Source: Streptomyces sp. NBC_00102
Lineage (GTDB): Bacteria > Actinomycetota > Actinomycetes > Streptomycetales > Streptomycetaceae
Assembly (NCBI RefSeq): GCF_026343115.1
Contig: NZ_JAPEMC010000001.1
Location: 5,187,001-5,251,000, forward strand
Direction of reading: 5' to 3'
Length of the DNA stretch: 64,000 nt
Positions 41,775 to 51,903 of the stretch are shown piece after piece. Numbering within the stretch: position 1 is the stretch's first letter; every line of letters begins with the position of its first letter. Made by a program: the position numbers and the translations under genes. The notes under the pieces are model-generated. The model ran no database searches and had not been told where the DNA came from. It was given only the letters and a program-made list of their open reading frames with translations.

Positions 41775-43265
41775 ATGCCCACGGCCGCCACAGCAGGCTC
41801 CGTGAAGAATCGCTGGGTAGCGCTCATCGTGCTGTGCACCGGCTTCCTGATGATCATCCTCGACCAGACGATCGTCAATGTGGCGCTCCCGTCCATCCAG
41901 AAGGATCTGCACTTCTCGCCGGCCAACCTGGCCTGGGTGGTCAACGCGTACCTGATCGCCTTCGGCGGTCTGCTGCTGCTGGCCGGGCGCCTGGGCGACC
42001 TCATCGGCCGTAAGACGGTCTTCCTCAGCGGTGTGTTCTTGTTCACCGCCGCCTCCGTCTGGTGCGGCGCGTCCAACAGCGAGGGCATGCTGATCGCGGC
42101 ACGCTTCGTGCAGGGCGCGGGCGGTGCGGTCACCTCCGCCGTACTGCTGGGCATGGTGGTGACCCTCTTCCCCGAACCCGCCGGGCAGGCCAAGGCGATC
42201 GGTGTCTACAGCTTCGTCGGTTCCGGTGGCGCCTCGATCGGTCTGCTCGCCGGTGGTGTGCTGACCGAGGCCATCAGCTGGCACTGGATCTTCTACGTGA
42301 ACATCCCGGTCGGCCTCGCGGTGGGCCTGGTGGGTCTGAAGGTGCTGGACAAGGAGTCCGGTGCCGGGCTGAGCCGTGGCGCGGACGTGCTGGGCTCGCT
42401 CCTGGTCACCGCCACCCTGATGCTGGGCGTGTACACGATCCTGAAGGTCGAGGACCACGGCTGGCTCTCCGGGCACACGCTCGGCTTCGGAGCCGCGACC
42501 GTCGTCCTGCTGGCGGCCTTCGTGGTGCGTCAGGCGAAGGCGAAGACCCCGATCCTGCCGCTCGCGATCCTCCGGACCCCGAACCTGGCGGGGGCCAACC
42601 TGGTGCTCGGCATGATGCTGGCGGGGATGTTCGGTTACCTCTTCCTCGGGTCGCTCTACCTCCAGTACGTCCTGGACTACGACCCGCTGGAGATCGGCCT
42701 CGCCTTCCTCCCGGTGGCCGTCGCGATCGGCCTGTTCTCGCTCATCGTCTCGCCCCGGCTCAACATGCGGTTCGGCATGAAGGCGGTGCTGCTGCCCAGC
42801 CTGGCCAGCATCGCGATCGGCCTGGCCCTGCTCGGCCGCGCCCCCGTCGGCGGACAGTACGTCTCCGACGTGCTGCCCGCGCTCCTGCTCCTCGGTATCG
42901 GCGGCGGTCTGGCCTTCCCGGCCCTGGTCCAGCTCGCGATGTCCGGCGCCCGGCCCGAGGACTCGGGGCTCGCCTCCGGCATCAACAACACGATGCAGCA
43001 GGTGGGCGGCGCCCTCGGCCTCGCCGTGCTCGCGACCCTGGCGGCCTCCCGGACGCGCAGCGCCGCGGCCGACGGTCAGGACACCGCGGCCTCCCTGGTG
43101 TCGGGCTACCACCTCGCCTTCGCCGTGGCCTCGGGCATCGTCGTCGCCGGCCTGGTCGTCGGGGCCCTCGTGCTCCGCAAGCCGCCGGCCCCGGCAGCCG
43201 CCGCCCCGGCCGACGAGGCGGCAGCACCGCTGCCGCGCGACGTCGCCGACAACCGCGCGGGCTGA
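41775..43265 (+). CDS. MFS drug exporter, DHA2 (EmrB/QacA) family
   Basis: This membrane protein has 496 aa and about 14 predicted helices. Family motifs include MIILDQTIVNVALPSIQKDLHFSP near the N-terminus and GRLGDLIGRKTVFL (motif A). DHA2 exporters pump drugs out in exchange for protons. At the cluster edge it most likely exports the ansamycin and confers self-resistance. A textbook GGAGG lies before ATG 41775. Inverted repeats upstream suggest its own regulated promoter, and a strong hairpin follows. Confidence 0.9.
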   Translation: MPTAATAGSVKNRWVALIVLCTGFLMIILDQTIVNVALPSIQKDLHFSPANLAWVVNAYLIAFGGLLLLAGRLGDLIGRKTVFLSGVFLFTAASVWCGASNSEGMLIAARFVQGAGGAVTSAVLLGMVVTLFPEPAGQAKAIGVYSFVGSGGASIGLLAGGVLTEAISWHWIFYVNIPVGLAVGLVGLKVLDKESGAGLSRGADVLGSLLVTATLMLGVYTILKVEDHGWLSGHTLGFGAATVVLLAAFVVRQAKAKTPILPLAILRTPNLAGANLVLGMMLAGMFGYLFLGSLYLQYVLDYDPLEIGLAFLPVAVAIGLFSLIVSPRLNMRFGMKAVLLPSLASIAIGLALLGRAPVGGQYVSDVLPALLLLGIGGGLAFPALVQLAMSGARPEDSGLASGINNTMQQVGGALGLAVLATLAASRTRSAAADGQDTAASLVSGYHLAFAVASGIVVAGLVVGALVLRKPPAPAAAAPADEAAAPLPRDVADNRAG

Positions 43266-43277
43266 CCCTCCCGAAGC

Positions 43278-43317
43278 GGTGGTACCGGCGGCCCACCCCC
43301 GTGCCGCCGGTACCACC
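43278..43317 (+). terminator. terminator after the exporter gene
   Basis: A perfect 15-bp stem, 43278-43292 with 43303-43317 and a 10-nt loop, starts 12 bp after the stop codon. Confidence 0.85.
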
Positions 43318-43618
43318 ATGCGCACGACCCGGCGACCTGCCCCATGGCGCGCGCAGGACCCGGTGAGTACCCCCGTGACGCGTATGCCCTGATGAACCCC
43401 CGTGACGGGCCCCGCGGAAGGCCCCGGTGGCGAACCCCGGTGGCGAACCCCGGTGGGAGCCCCGGCGGGAAGAGCCGTCGACGAGGCCGGTGGCCGTACC
43501 CGCCCGCGACCGAACCCGCTGATCATGAGGGGGGCTTCAGGGGTGCCGGACCTCAGCGTTCCGCGCCTAACGTTCCTTTGTTCCATGTGAGTTCTGCAAG
43601 AAAGCCTGGAGGAGTGTC
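43318..43618. other. intergenic region with short direct repeats
   Basis: About 300 bp without a gene. It carries two adjacent copies of the 13-mer CCCCGGTGGCGAA (43422-43447) plus a partial third, and two copies of ACCCCCGTGACG near 43368 and 43396. The promoter of the following flavoenzyme should be here, but no clear -35/-10 pair is visible. GGAGGAG at its end is that gene's ribosome-binding site. Confidence 0.5.
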
Positions 43619-45106
43619 GTGAACCGAGAATCCCGTCTTCGCAATGGAGACCCCGTGACCACCGGACGGAACGCCGGCGGTACGGTCCGCTGGGACGAGC
43701 TCACCGCCCAGGTGGAGGGGACGGTGGTCCTGCCCTCCGACCAGGAGTACGCCTTCGCCAAGCAGGGAATTCTCGAGTACTTCGACTCCATATCCCCCCG
43801 GGCGGTCGTCTACTGCGCGTCGGCGGCGGACGTGAGCGCCACCGTCCGCTTCGCCCGCCGCCACCACCTTCCGGTCCGGCCCCGCAGCGGCGGTCACAAC
43901 CTGGCGGGCTGGTCCACCGGCGAGGGCGTCGTCGTCGACCTGTCCCGCATGAACGGTGTGGTGGTCGGTCCCTCGACGGTACGCATCGGCCCGGGTGCGC
44001 AGTCGATCGACGCGCTGACCGAACTGGCCGCGCACGGCAAGCAGATCATCACCGGAACCTGCCCCACGGTGTGCGCGGGCGGCTACCTCTCAGGCGGCGG
44101 AATCGGCCTGCAGACCAGAAAGTTCGGCATCGGCAGCGACCGTGTGGTGGCGGCGCGGGTGGTACTGGCCGACGGGCGGGAGGTACGCGTCTCCGCCACC
44201 GAACACCCCGACCTTTTCTGGGCGGTACGCGGGGGAGGCGGCGGTGTTTTCGGCATCGTCGTCGAGTTCGAGGTGGAGCCGATCGACGCGCCCACGATGG
44301 TCTACTACAACACCATGTGGCCGTGGGAGAAGGCCCTCGAAGTGGTGACCGAATGGCAGGAGTGGTGTGCACGCGGCTCGGTCGACCTCGGGTCCGTCCT
44401 CAGCCTCCTGGTCCTCGACGGAGCGGCCGAGGACGAGCCGATGGTCCAGATCAACGGCGGCTACCACGGCGACGAGGCCGGCATCGCGACGGCCCTCGAC
44501 GAACTCGCCGCCGCCGTCGGCGCCGAACCACTGCTCCGCACGGTCGAGGAACTCCCCTACGACCAGGCGATGAAGCACGTGTACGGCTGCGAGACGATCA
44601 CCGTCACGGCCTGCCACCGCGAGGGCACCAACCCCGAAGCCGTCCTGCCGCGCCAGCCGTACATGCACGAGCGGACCCGGCTGCTGGCACGGCCGACGGG
44701 CGCCACCGCGGCCAAGGAACTCCTCGACGCCTTCAGCGCCGACCTCCGGGAGGGCCAGGGCCGGAACCTCTACCTCATGGCCCTGGGCGGAGTGGCCAAC
44801 GAGGTGGGCCGCACCGACACCGCGTACGTCCACCGGGACGCCGAGTTCTTCGTGGCCTTCGCCACCCTGCTGTGGACGTCGTCCCCCAGCACCGAGGAGG
44901 AGGAGGCCGCCGAAGCGTGGCCGACCCGCGGCTTCGAGGTGGTCGACCCGCTCTCCACCGGCGGGACCTACCTCAACTTCCCCAACCCCGACGTGGACGA
45001 CTGGCAGGCGGCCTACCACGGTGAGAACTACGCCCGGCTGGCCGAGGTGAAGCGCTCCTACGACCCGGACAACTTCTTCAAGCACCCGCAGAGCATCACC
45101 GGCTGA
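43619..45106 (+). CDS. FAD-linked oxidoreductase, berberine-bridge-enzyme (BBE) type
   Basis: This 495-aa flavoenzyme of the PCMH/BBE group has the FAD-binding RPRSGGHNLAGWS loop with the covalent histidine (His93) and the GTCPTVC loop with the second covalent attachment cysteine (Cys148). Bicovalent FAD is therefore expected. A C-terminal BBE segment YDPDNFFKHPQSI is present. Such oxidases remove hydride from phenolic, alcohol or heterocyclic substrates and can drive oxidative ring closure. At the cluster edge it is a candidate late tailoring enzyme. There is no obvious signal peptide. GTG 43619 has GGAGGAG upstream. A strong terminator follows. Confidence 0.9.
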   Translation: MNRESRLRNGDPVTTGRNAGGTVRWDELTAQVEGTVVLPSDQEYAFAKQGILEYFDSISPRAVVYCASAADVSATVRFARRHHLPVRPRSGGHNLAGWSTGEGVVVDLSRMNGVVVGPSTVRIGPGAQSIDALTELAAHGKQIITGTCPTVCAGGYLSGGGIGLQTRKFGIGSDRVVAARVVLADGREVRVSATEHPDLFWAVRGGGGGVFGIVVEFEVEPIDAPTMVYYNTMWPWEKALEVVTEWQEWCARGSVDLGSVLSLLVLDGAAEDEPMVQINGGYHGDEAGIATALDELAAAVGAEPLLRTVEELPYDQAMKHVYGCETITVTACHREGTNPEAVLPRQPYMHERTRLLARPTGATAAKELLDAFSADLREGQGRNLYLMALGGVANEVGRTDTAYVHRDAEFFVAFATLLWTSSPSTEEEEAAEAWPTRGFEVVDPLSTGGTYLNFPNPDVDDWQAAYHGENYARLAEVKRSYDPDNFFKHPQSITG

Positions 45107-45119
45107 ACCCGCCGTGCCC

Positions 45120-45153
45120 CGGGCCCCGCGCGCGTGACGCGACGCGGGGCCCG
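45120..45153 (+). terminator. terminator after the BBE-type gene
   Basis: Perfect 11-bp arms, 45120-45130 and 45143-45153, with a 12-nt loop lie 13 bp after the stop codon. It probably marks the right edge of the biosynthetic cluster. Confidence 0.8.
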
Positions 45154-45229
45154 AGGCGTTCCGCCGACGACCGCCGGGCCCCCACCACGCCGGTACACGC
45201 CACGGGACAGTTCCGGGGCCTGCGGAATC

Positions 45230-45249
45230 AGCACTCGATGATGTTCACC
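45230..45249. repeat. 20-bp direct repeat, distal copy (sdaA 3'-end remnant)
   Basis: This is identical to 47049-47068, the last codons of sdaA. Read on the minus strand it encodes GLGVNIIEC followed by a stop, matching the real sdaA ending GLAVNIIEC. The two copies bracket the abiE genes, as attachment sites or target duplications would. Confidence 0.75.
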
Positions 45250-45255
45250 CCAAGG

Positions 45256-45273
45256 CCTGGTCGGTCGACCAGG
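45256..45273 (-). terminator. inverted repeat after abiEii, possible terminator
   Basis: CCTGGTCG (45256-45263) and CGACCAGG (45266-45273) pair, separated by GT, just 3' of the abiEii stop. The two-base centre means the real loop would be larger. Confidence 0.45.
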
Positions 45274-45279
45274 TCTGGT

Positions 45280-46179
45280 TCATGACCACGTGAGGGTCGC
45301 CGCACTCCAAGTGAGGCTGACAGCGTCGCCGTTGAGGAGTGTGTCTGCGAAGGCGGTGACCTGCCGGACGACGTCCGTGAAGCGTTCGGGGTAGCTGGTT
45401 GCGGCGGGGCCTTGCCGACGGCGCCAGGCGGTGTAGGAGGTCTGGCGGCGCTCGGCGAGGTCGGTGATGGTGGAGCTGAGGGGTTTCAGGGTGATACCGC
45501 GGTGTGTGGCGGTGGCGGTCAGTGCTGTGGTGAGTTCTTGGCCGTCCAGGTCGTTGAGGGTGAGCAAGCGGTAGAGGTCGCCGTAGTCGCGGTCGCGGGT
45601 GTTGAGGTCGCCGAGTGAGACAGCGGTGGAGAGTTTCTCGGCGATGACGGTGGCCAGTGGGTAACCGAAGATCTGGAAGCTTTCCTCCGTGAGCTGTTGT
45701 GGGTAGTCGATGAGCCGGGGGACGGGCGTGACGGGGTCGCCAAAGCTGACGTCCAGTTGGATTTTGAGTCGCGCTCGGGCGATGGAAGCGGCCATGGACA
45801 GGCGTAGGCCGTGGTATTCGTCCTCCTCGCGGATGGGAACCGTCTTGAGCGCCGTGTCATCGAACACCACTCCGTCGTCGCTCTCGGTGGCGGCGATGGC
45901 CGCGATTCTGTGGATGATCTCGGTTTCTGTGCCTGGGAACGACCGGCCGAGGATGTCGATGTCGCGGGTCATTCGACGTGCGCCGAACTGGGCGAGCAGC
46001 AGGCCACCCTTGAGAACGAAGTGCTCCCGGCCCAGGGGTGATGAGGCCAGGCGGTAGAGGAACCGTTCGAGGACGTACTCGACCATGACCTCGTCCGTTG
46101 ACCGGCTGGTGCGGCGGGCCAGGTTGCGCAGGTCGTTGTAGACGCGGCCGGCCGTGGTGCTGCGGGTGGGGTTGGCCAT
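45280..46179 (-). CDS. AbiEii-type nucleotidyltransferase toxin
   Basis: This 299-aa protein is the toxin half of a type IV toxin-antitoxin pair that can act as phage abortive-infection defence. Nucleotidyltransferase motifs are in order: FVLKGGLLLAQFG (motif I), RMTRDIDIL with the DxD metal site (motif II), VIAEKLSTAV (Lys) and RDRDYGDLYRL (motif IV). AbiEii proteins transfer nucleotides to RNA and stop growth reversibly. The start ATG overlaps the antitoxin stop by one base. It is unlikely to take part in ansamycin formation. The C-terminus repeats LTWS. Confidence 0.9.
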   Translation of the reverse strand: MANPTRSTTAGRVYNDLRNLARRTSRSTDEVMVEYVLERFLYRLASSPLGREHFVLKGGLLLAQFGARRMTRDIDILGRSFPGTETEIIHRIAAIAATESDDGVVFDDTALKTVPIREEDEYHGLRLSMAASIARARLKIQLDVSFGDPVTPVPRLIDYPQQLTEESFQIFGYPLATVIAEKLSTAVSLGDLNTRDRDYGDLYRLLTLNDLDGQELTTALTATATHRGITLKPLSSTITDLAERRQTSYTAWRRRQGPAATSYPERFTDVVRQVTAFADTLLNGDAVSLTWSAATLTWS

Positions 46180-46793
46180 CAGGCGAGCACCGCTTCTACG
46201 GCGGGGCGGACGACGGAGAGAGCGTCCAACTCGCTTGCGACGTGCTGAAGTTCGCTGACTCCGCCTCGCCCGCTCCGGCGCAGGTAGCGGCCGATCGCGG
46301 ACAGGGCGAGGGTCTCGCCGAGGCGGCTGCGGTGGCGCATCGCGTCGACGACGCTGCGGGCCGCGTTGTACATGGGGATGGTCTCTCCCGGGGCTGCTTC
46401 GAACCGTTCGATACCGAGGTCGAAGGTCTTCGCGGCGTACTGCGCCACCACGGTCGGCGGGTAGGAAATCGTCGGGCGGCGTGTACCGCGCGGCACGGCG
46501 ATGTGTACTGCTGTGGGGATGTCGTCGATCAGCTCATGCAGGGCCAAGGCGGATTCACCGCACACGACGGCGCGAGAAGCCCGTGCGCACACGGCCAGCA
46601 GATCCGCGTGCGCGGTCTCCGGGGCGTCTGCACGCCGGTACACCCCACGGGACAGTTCGTCTATCTCCGCTTCCGTGACCAATTGCGCCAGATCGCGAGG
46701 GGAGAGCAGGGCCTGACGTGCTTGCGCCGTCGTGAATGTGGGGGGTAGTCCGGCCAGCCGCTGTTTCAGGCGCGAGTTTTCCGCAGCATCCAT
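46179..46793 (-). CDS. AbiEi-type antitoxin / transcriptional repressor
   Basis: This 204-aa antitoxin has an N-terminal winged-helix segment (FTTAQARQALLSPRDLAQLV, then ELSRGVYRRADAP) and a C-terminal AbiEi domain (VCGESALALHEL, TFDLGIERF, YNAARSVVDAM). AbiEi proteins neutralise AbiEii without binding it and repress their own promoter at inverted repeats. A matching inverted repeat overlaps this start codon. Together with the downstream gene it forms a complete two-gene module. Confidence 0.9.
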   Translation of the reverse strand: MDAAENSRLKQRLAGLPPTFTTAQARQALLSPRDLAQLVTEAEIDELSRGVYRRADAPETAHADLLAVCARASRAVVCGESALALHELIDDIPTAVHIAVPRGTRRPTISYPPTVVAQYAAKTFDLGIERFEAAPGETIPMYNAARSVVDAMRHRSRLGETLALSAIGRYLRRSGRGGVSELQHVASELDALSVVRPAVEAVLA

Positions 46794-46842
46794 GTATCAA
46801 ATGGTACCCCTCGTGTGGTCCTGAGGGATCGATTTGATACAT
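46792..46842. promoter_or_regulatory. inverted-repeat operator of the abiE pair
   Basis: Perfect 11-bp arms ATGTATCAAAT (46792-46802) and ATTTGATACAT (46832-46842) are spaced by 29 bp. The proximal arm overlaps the abiEi start codon. This is the AT-richest spot nearby and fits known AbiEi autorepression through inverted repeats. Confidence 0.75.
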
Positions 46843-46915
46843 CCTGTGGTGGGTGAGCGGCGCATCCGGTGTTATTCGAGTACCGCAAACCTGCAGGTCA
46901 AGAGCCCCTTCCTCG

Positions 46916-46976
46916 GGGACTTCCCGGGGACTTTTCAGGGACTTTCACGTCTGCCCCAGGGAGTCTCCAGGGACTT
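46916..46976. repeat. phased GGGACTT repeats
   Basis: GGGACTT occurs at 46916, 46927 and 46938 with an exact 11-bp period, again at 46970, with a variant GGGAGTC at 46959. The gap 46843-47046 between abiEi and sdaA has no gene. Confidence 0.7.
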
Positions 46977-47046
46977 TCGGTCGAGTAAGCAGGGAAGGCC
47001 CTGACAGCGCTGAAAGATGCGAACATGCTGGTCAGAGCCCACTTCC

Positions 47047-48429
<1,383 letters not shown>

Positions 48430-48599
48430 GGTTGAGACTCCTAGCTGGGCGGACGCCGTTGTCCACCGGCGAAACGAAAAGTGGGGGTGGGGGAGCGGGG
48501 AAGATGCCCCGTAGGGAACGCGGCGGGGCACCGCGCTCACCTTCCAGTGTGCGCGATGCCCCGCCCGACCTGCGAAAAATGCCCGTGAACGGGCGGTTG

Positions 48600-49862
48600 C
48601 TACTTCTTCAGGCCGGGGTACAGCGGGAACTTCTCGGCCAGCGCGGCAACGCGGGCCTTCAGGTCCTCGGCGTCGAACGCGGGCTTCAGGGCCGAGGCGA
48701 TGATCTCCGCCACCTCGGTGAAGTCCTCCGCCTGGAAGCCGCGGGTCGCCAGGGCCGGCGTACCGATGCGCAGACCGGAGGTGACCATCGGCGGGCGCGG
48801 GTCGTTCGGGATGGCGTTCCGGTTGACCGTGATGCCGATCTCGTGGAGCCGGTCCTCGGCCTGCTGGCCGTCCAGCTCGGAGTTGCGCAGGTCCACCAGG
48901 ACCAGGTGCACGTCGGTGCCGCCGGAGAGGACGGAGACGCCCACCTCGGTGACGTCCGGCTGGACCAGGCGCTCGGCGATGATGCGGGCACCGTCCAGGG
49001 TGCGCTGCTGGCGCTCCTTGAACTCGTCCGAGGCCGCGACCTTGAACGACACGGCCTTGGCCGCGATCACGTGCTCCAGCGGGCCGCCCTGCTGGCCCGG
49101 GAAGACCGCCGAGTTGATCTTCTTGGCGAGTTCCTGGGTGGAGAGGATCACGCCGCCGCGCGGACCGCCGAGGGTCTTGTGCGTGGTGGTCGTGACGACG
49201 TGGGCGTGCGGCACCGGGTTGGGGTGCAGGCCCGCGGCGACCAGACCCGCGAAGTGGGCCATGTCGACCATCAGGTACGCGCCGACCTCGTCCGCGATGC
49301 GGCGGAAGGCGGCGAAGTCCAGCTGGCGCGGGTACGCGGACCAGCCGGCCACGATCAGCTTCGGCTGGGACTCCTTGGCGAGGCGCTCGACCTCGTCCAT
49401 GTCCACGGTGCCGTTCTCACCGACGTGGTACGGGACCACGTTGTAGAGCTTGCCGGAGAAGTTGATCTTCATGCCGTGGGTCAGGTGACCGCCGTGGGCC
49501 AGGTTCAGACCCATGATCGTGTCGCCCGGCTTGAGCAGCGCGAACATCGCGGCGGCGTTCGCCTGCGCACCGGAGTGCGGCTGGACGTTCGCGGCCTCGG
49601 CGCCGAAGAGCGCCTTGATGCGGTCGATCGCGATCTGCTCGACCACGTCGACGTGCTCGCAGCCACCGTAGTAGCGGCGGCCCGGGTAGCCCTCGGCGTA
49701 CTTGTTGGTGAGGACGGAGCCCTGCGCCTCCATGACGGCGACCGGAGCGAAGTTCTCCGAGGCGATCATTTCGAGGGTGGACTGCTGGCGGTGGAGCTCG
49801 GCGTCGACAGCGGCGGCGACGTCCGGGTCCAGCTCGTGGAGGGAGGAGTTGAGAAGCGACAT
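48600..49862 (-). CDS. glyA: serine hydroxymethyltransferase
   Basis: This is a PLP enzyme of 420 aa that interconverts serine and glycine with tetrahydrofolate. The PLP lysine is Lys229 in [14 protein letters not shown], the same number as in E. coli. [18 protein letters not shown] and [12 protein letters not shown] are further family landmarks. It lies 18 bp downstream of gcvH on the same strand and is therefore under the glycine riboswitch. The length is normal and nothing is unusual. Confidence 0.97.
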   Translation of the reverse strand: MSLLNSSLHELDPDVAAAVDAELHRQQSTLEMIASENFAPVAVMEAQGSVLTNKYAEGYPGRRYYGGCEHVDVVEQIAIDRIKALFGAEAANVQPHSGAQANAAAMFALLKPGDTIMGLNLAHGGHLTHGMKINFSGKLYNVVPYHVGENGTVDMDEVERLAKESQPKLIVAGWSAYPRQLDFAAFRRIADEVGAYLMVDMAHFAGLVAAGLHPNPVPHAHVVTTTTHKTLGGPRGGVILSTQELAKKINSAVFPGQQGGPLEHVIAAKAVSFKVAASDEFKERQQRTLDGARIIAERLVQPDVTEVGVSVLSGGTDVHLVLVDLRNSELDGQQAEDRLHEIGITVNRNAIPNDPRPPMVTSGLRIGTPALATRGFQAEDFTEVAEIIASALKPAFDAEDLKARVAALAEKFPLYPGLKK

Positions 49863-49880
49863 CAGGCGGTCCCTTGGGTC

Positions 49881-50258
49881 TCAGTTGCCGGAGAACTCGG
49901 TGTATTCGTCGGCGGTGAGCAGATCCCCCGGCTCCTCCGCCACGCGAACCTTGAACAGCCAGCCGCCCTCGAAGGGGGCCGAGTTCACCAGGGACGGGTC
50001 GTCCACCACGTCCTGGTTCGCCGCGGTGACCTCGCCGGTGACCGGCGAGTACAGGTCGCTGACGGACTTGGTCGACTCCAGCTCGCCGCAGGTCTCGCCC
50101 GCGGTCACCGTGTCGCCGACCTCCGGGAGCTGGGCGAACACGACGTCACCGAGCGCGTTGGCCGCGTGCTCGGTGATGCCCACGGTCGCCACGCCGTCCT
50201 CGGCGGGGGACAGCCACTCGTGCTCCTTGCTGTACCGCAGCTGCTGGGGGTTGCTCAT
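49881..50258 (-). CDS. gcvH: glycine cleavage system H protein
   Basis: This lipoyl carrier protein of 125 aa shuttles the aminomethyl group between the P and T proteins. The lipoylated residue is Lys64 in [22 protein letters not shown] near the N-terminus and GGWLFKVRV near the end are typical. It lies between gcvT and glyA in one operon. The P protein gene is not in the window. Confidence 0.97.
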   Translation of the reverse strand: MSNPQQLRYSKEHEWLSPAEDGVATVGITEHAANALGDVVFAQLPEVGDTVTAGETCGELESTKSVSDLYSPVTGEVTAANQDVVDDPSLVNSAPFEGGWLFKVRVAEEPGDLLTADEYTEFSGN

Positions 50259-50380
50259 GACCTGAATTCTCCTGTACGCGGGTGAGTGCTGATGAACGAT
50301 GGTCTTACGGGATGAGACGCGACTGCGTCACGTCCGGCCCGGTGGGCGGGGCGTGGGCGGGGCGCGACGGGCCCCGACGC

Positions 50381-51496
50381 CTACTTCTGACGCTTGTAGA
50401 AGGGCAGGGCCACGACCTCGTACGGCTCGTGGGTGCCCCGGATGTCGACGCCGACACCCTCGGTGCCGGGGGCGGCGAAGGCCGCGTCCACGTACGCCAT
50501 GGCGATCGGCTTGCCCAGCGTCGGGGAGGGGGCGCCGGAGGTGACCTCGCCGATCACCTTGCCGTCGGCGACGACCTCAAAACCGGCACGAGGCACCCGG
50601 CGGCCCGCGGCGACCAGGCCGACGAGCTTGCGGGGCGGGGCGGTCTCGGCGCGCTCGGCGGCGGCGGTGAGGGCCTCGCGGCCCACGAAGTCGCCCTCCT
50701 TCTCGAACTTCACGACCCGGCCCAGGCCCGCGTCGAACGGGGTCAGCGCGGTGGTCAGCTCGTGCCCGTACAGCGGCATGCCCGCCTCCAGGCGCAGCGT
50801 GTCGCGGCAGGAGAGCCCGCAGGGGATCAGGCCGTGCGGGGCGCCGGCCTCGGTGAGCGCCGCCCAGAGGGACTCGGCGTGCTCGGGCGCGACGAAGAGC
50901 TCGAAGCCGTCCTCGCCGGTGTAGCCGGTACGGGCGATGAGCGCGGGAACCCCGGCGACCGTGCCGGGCAGGCCCGCGTAGTACTTCAGCCCGTCCAGGT
51001 CGGCGTCGGTGACGGCCTTCAGGATGGCGGGGGACTCGGGACCCTGGACGGCGATCAGCGCGTACGCGTCGCGGTCGTCGCGGACCTCGGCGTCGAAGCC
51101 GGCGACGCGCTCGGTCAGGGTGTCCAGGACGAGCTGTGCGTTGCCCGCGTTGGCCACCACGAGGTACTCGGTCTCGGCCAGCCGGTAGACGATCAGGTCG
51201 TCCAGGATGCCGCCGTCCTCGCGGACGATCATCGTGTAGCGGGCCCGGCCGACGCCGACCGTGCCGATGTTGCCGACGAGCGCGTGGTTCAGGAAGCGGA
51301 CGGCCTCGGGGCCGGTGACGGCGATCTCGCCCATGTGGGAGAGGTCGAAGAGTCCGGCGCGGGTGCGTACCGCGTGGTGCTCGTCACGCTCGCTGGCGTA
51401 CCGCAGCGGCATGTCCCAGCCCGCGAAGTCGGTCATGGTCGCGCCCAGCGAGCGATGCAGCGCATCGAGGGCGGTCGTACGGGGGGCGGTGCTCAT
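50381..51496 (-). CDS. gcvT: glycine cleavage system T protein (aminomethyltransferase)
   Basis: This 371-aa tetrahydrofolate-dependent aminomethyltransferase has FAGWDMPLRYASERDEHHAVRTRAGLFDLSHMGEI at its N-terminus and GYTGEDGFELFV, CGLSCRDTLRLEAGMPLYGHE further on, all characteristic. ATG 51496 is chosen because it begins at the conserved region and has GGGAG nine bases upstream; an extension to 51604 would run into the riboswitch. It is the first gene of the gcvT-gcvH-glyA-sdaA run. There are 122 bp between it and gcvH. Confidence 0.97.
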   Translation of the reverse strand: MSTAPRTTALDALHRSLGATMTDFAGWDMPLRYASERDEHHAVRTRAGLFDLSHMGEIAVTGPEAVRFLNHALVGNIGTVGVGRARYTMIVREDGGILDDLIVYRLAETEYLVVANAGNAQLVLDTLTERVAGFDAEVRDDRDAYALIAVQGPESPAILKAVTDADLDGLKYYAGLPGTVAGVPALIARTGYTGEDGFELFVAPEHAESLWAALTEAGAPHGLIPCGLSCRDTLRLEAGMPLYGHELTTALTPFDAGLGRVVKFEKEGDFVGREALTAAAERAETAPPRKLVGLVAAGRRVPRAGFEVVADGKVIGEVTSGAPSPTLGKPIAMAYVDAAFAAPGTEGVGVDIRGTHEPYEVVALPFYKRQK

Positions 51497-51544
51497 GAGG
51501 TGTGGCTCCCAGGGCGCAGGGCATGACGACGAGGACGGTCCCTC

Positions 51545-51740
51545 CCCATCTGTCATCGGAACCTGAGAGGTTCGCCGAGAGGCCCCTGACGGGTCGGCTT
51601 GCACCTTGGGTGGAGCCGCGGAACGGCTCGCTTTTCAGATCTGCCTCATCCACGCGGTACGGGGCCTGAGAGATTCAAGGGAGGAACTTGCTCCTTCGGC
51701 GCCCGGCACACACGGTGGCCGGGACTCTCCCGCGTGGATT
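51545..51740 (-). ncRNA. tandem glycine riboswitch
   Basis: On the minus strand two aptamers follow each other. The first (about 51740-51655) has CGGGAGAGTCCCGG, GGCGCCGAAGGAGCAA and AATCTCTCAGGC. The second (about 51645-51545) has GGTGCAAGCC and AACCTCTCAGGT. These are the conserved elements of glycine riboswitches, which turn on glycine cleavage genes when glycine is plentiful. It lies directly upstream of gcvT, as expected. Confidence 0.92.
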
Positions 51741-51835
51741 CAAACGGCCGGTATGCAGTTGCGCGCACATCATCGCACGCAGGACGGGCGGCCCCGGCGG
51801 CCGGTACCCCGCGCCCGGCCTCCCGCCGCGGACGG

Positions 51836-51863
51836 TTGCTCCGCATTACCTTTTCTTTACACT
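51836..51863 (+). promoter_or_regulatory. possible promoter of the P-loop ATPase gene
   Basis: TTGCTC (51836-51841), a 16-bp spacer and TACACT (51858-51863) lie about 40 bp before ATG 51904, in a locally T-rich stretch. Confidence 0.35.
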
Positions 51864-51903
51864 TTGTGGGCAGGTGTGGGGTGACTCGACAGGGGGAGTG
51901 CCG

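Larger units (their letters stand above)
51497..51903. other. divergent leader region between gcvT and the P-loop gene
   Basis: These 407 bp without a coding gene hold the glycine riboswitch on the minus strand (51545-51740) and a possible promoter for the plus-strand P-loop gene (51836-51863). The gcvT promoter should lie in 51741-51830 but no clear motif is visible. Confidence 0.7.
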
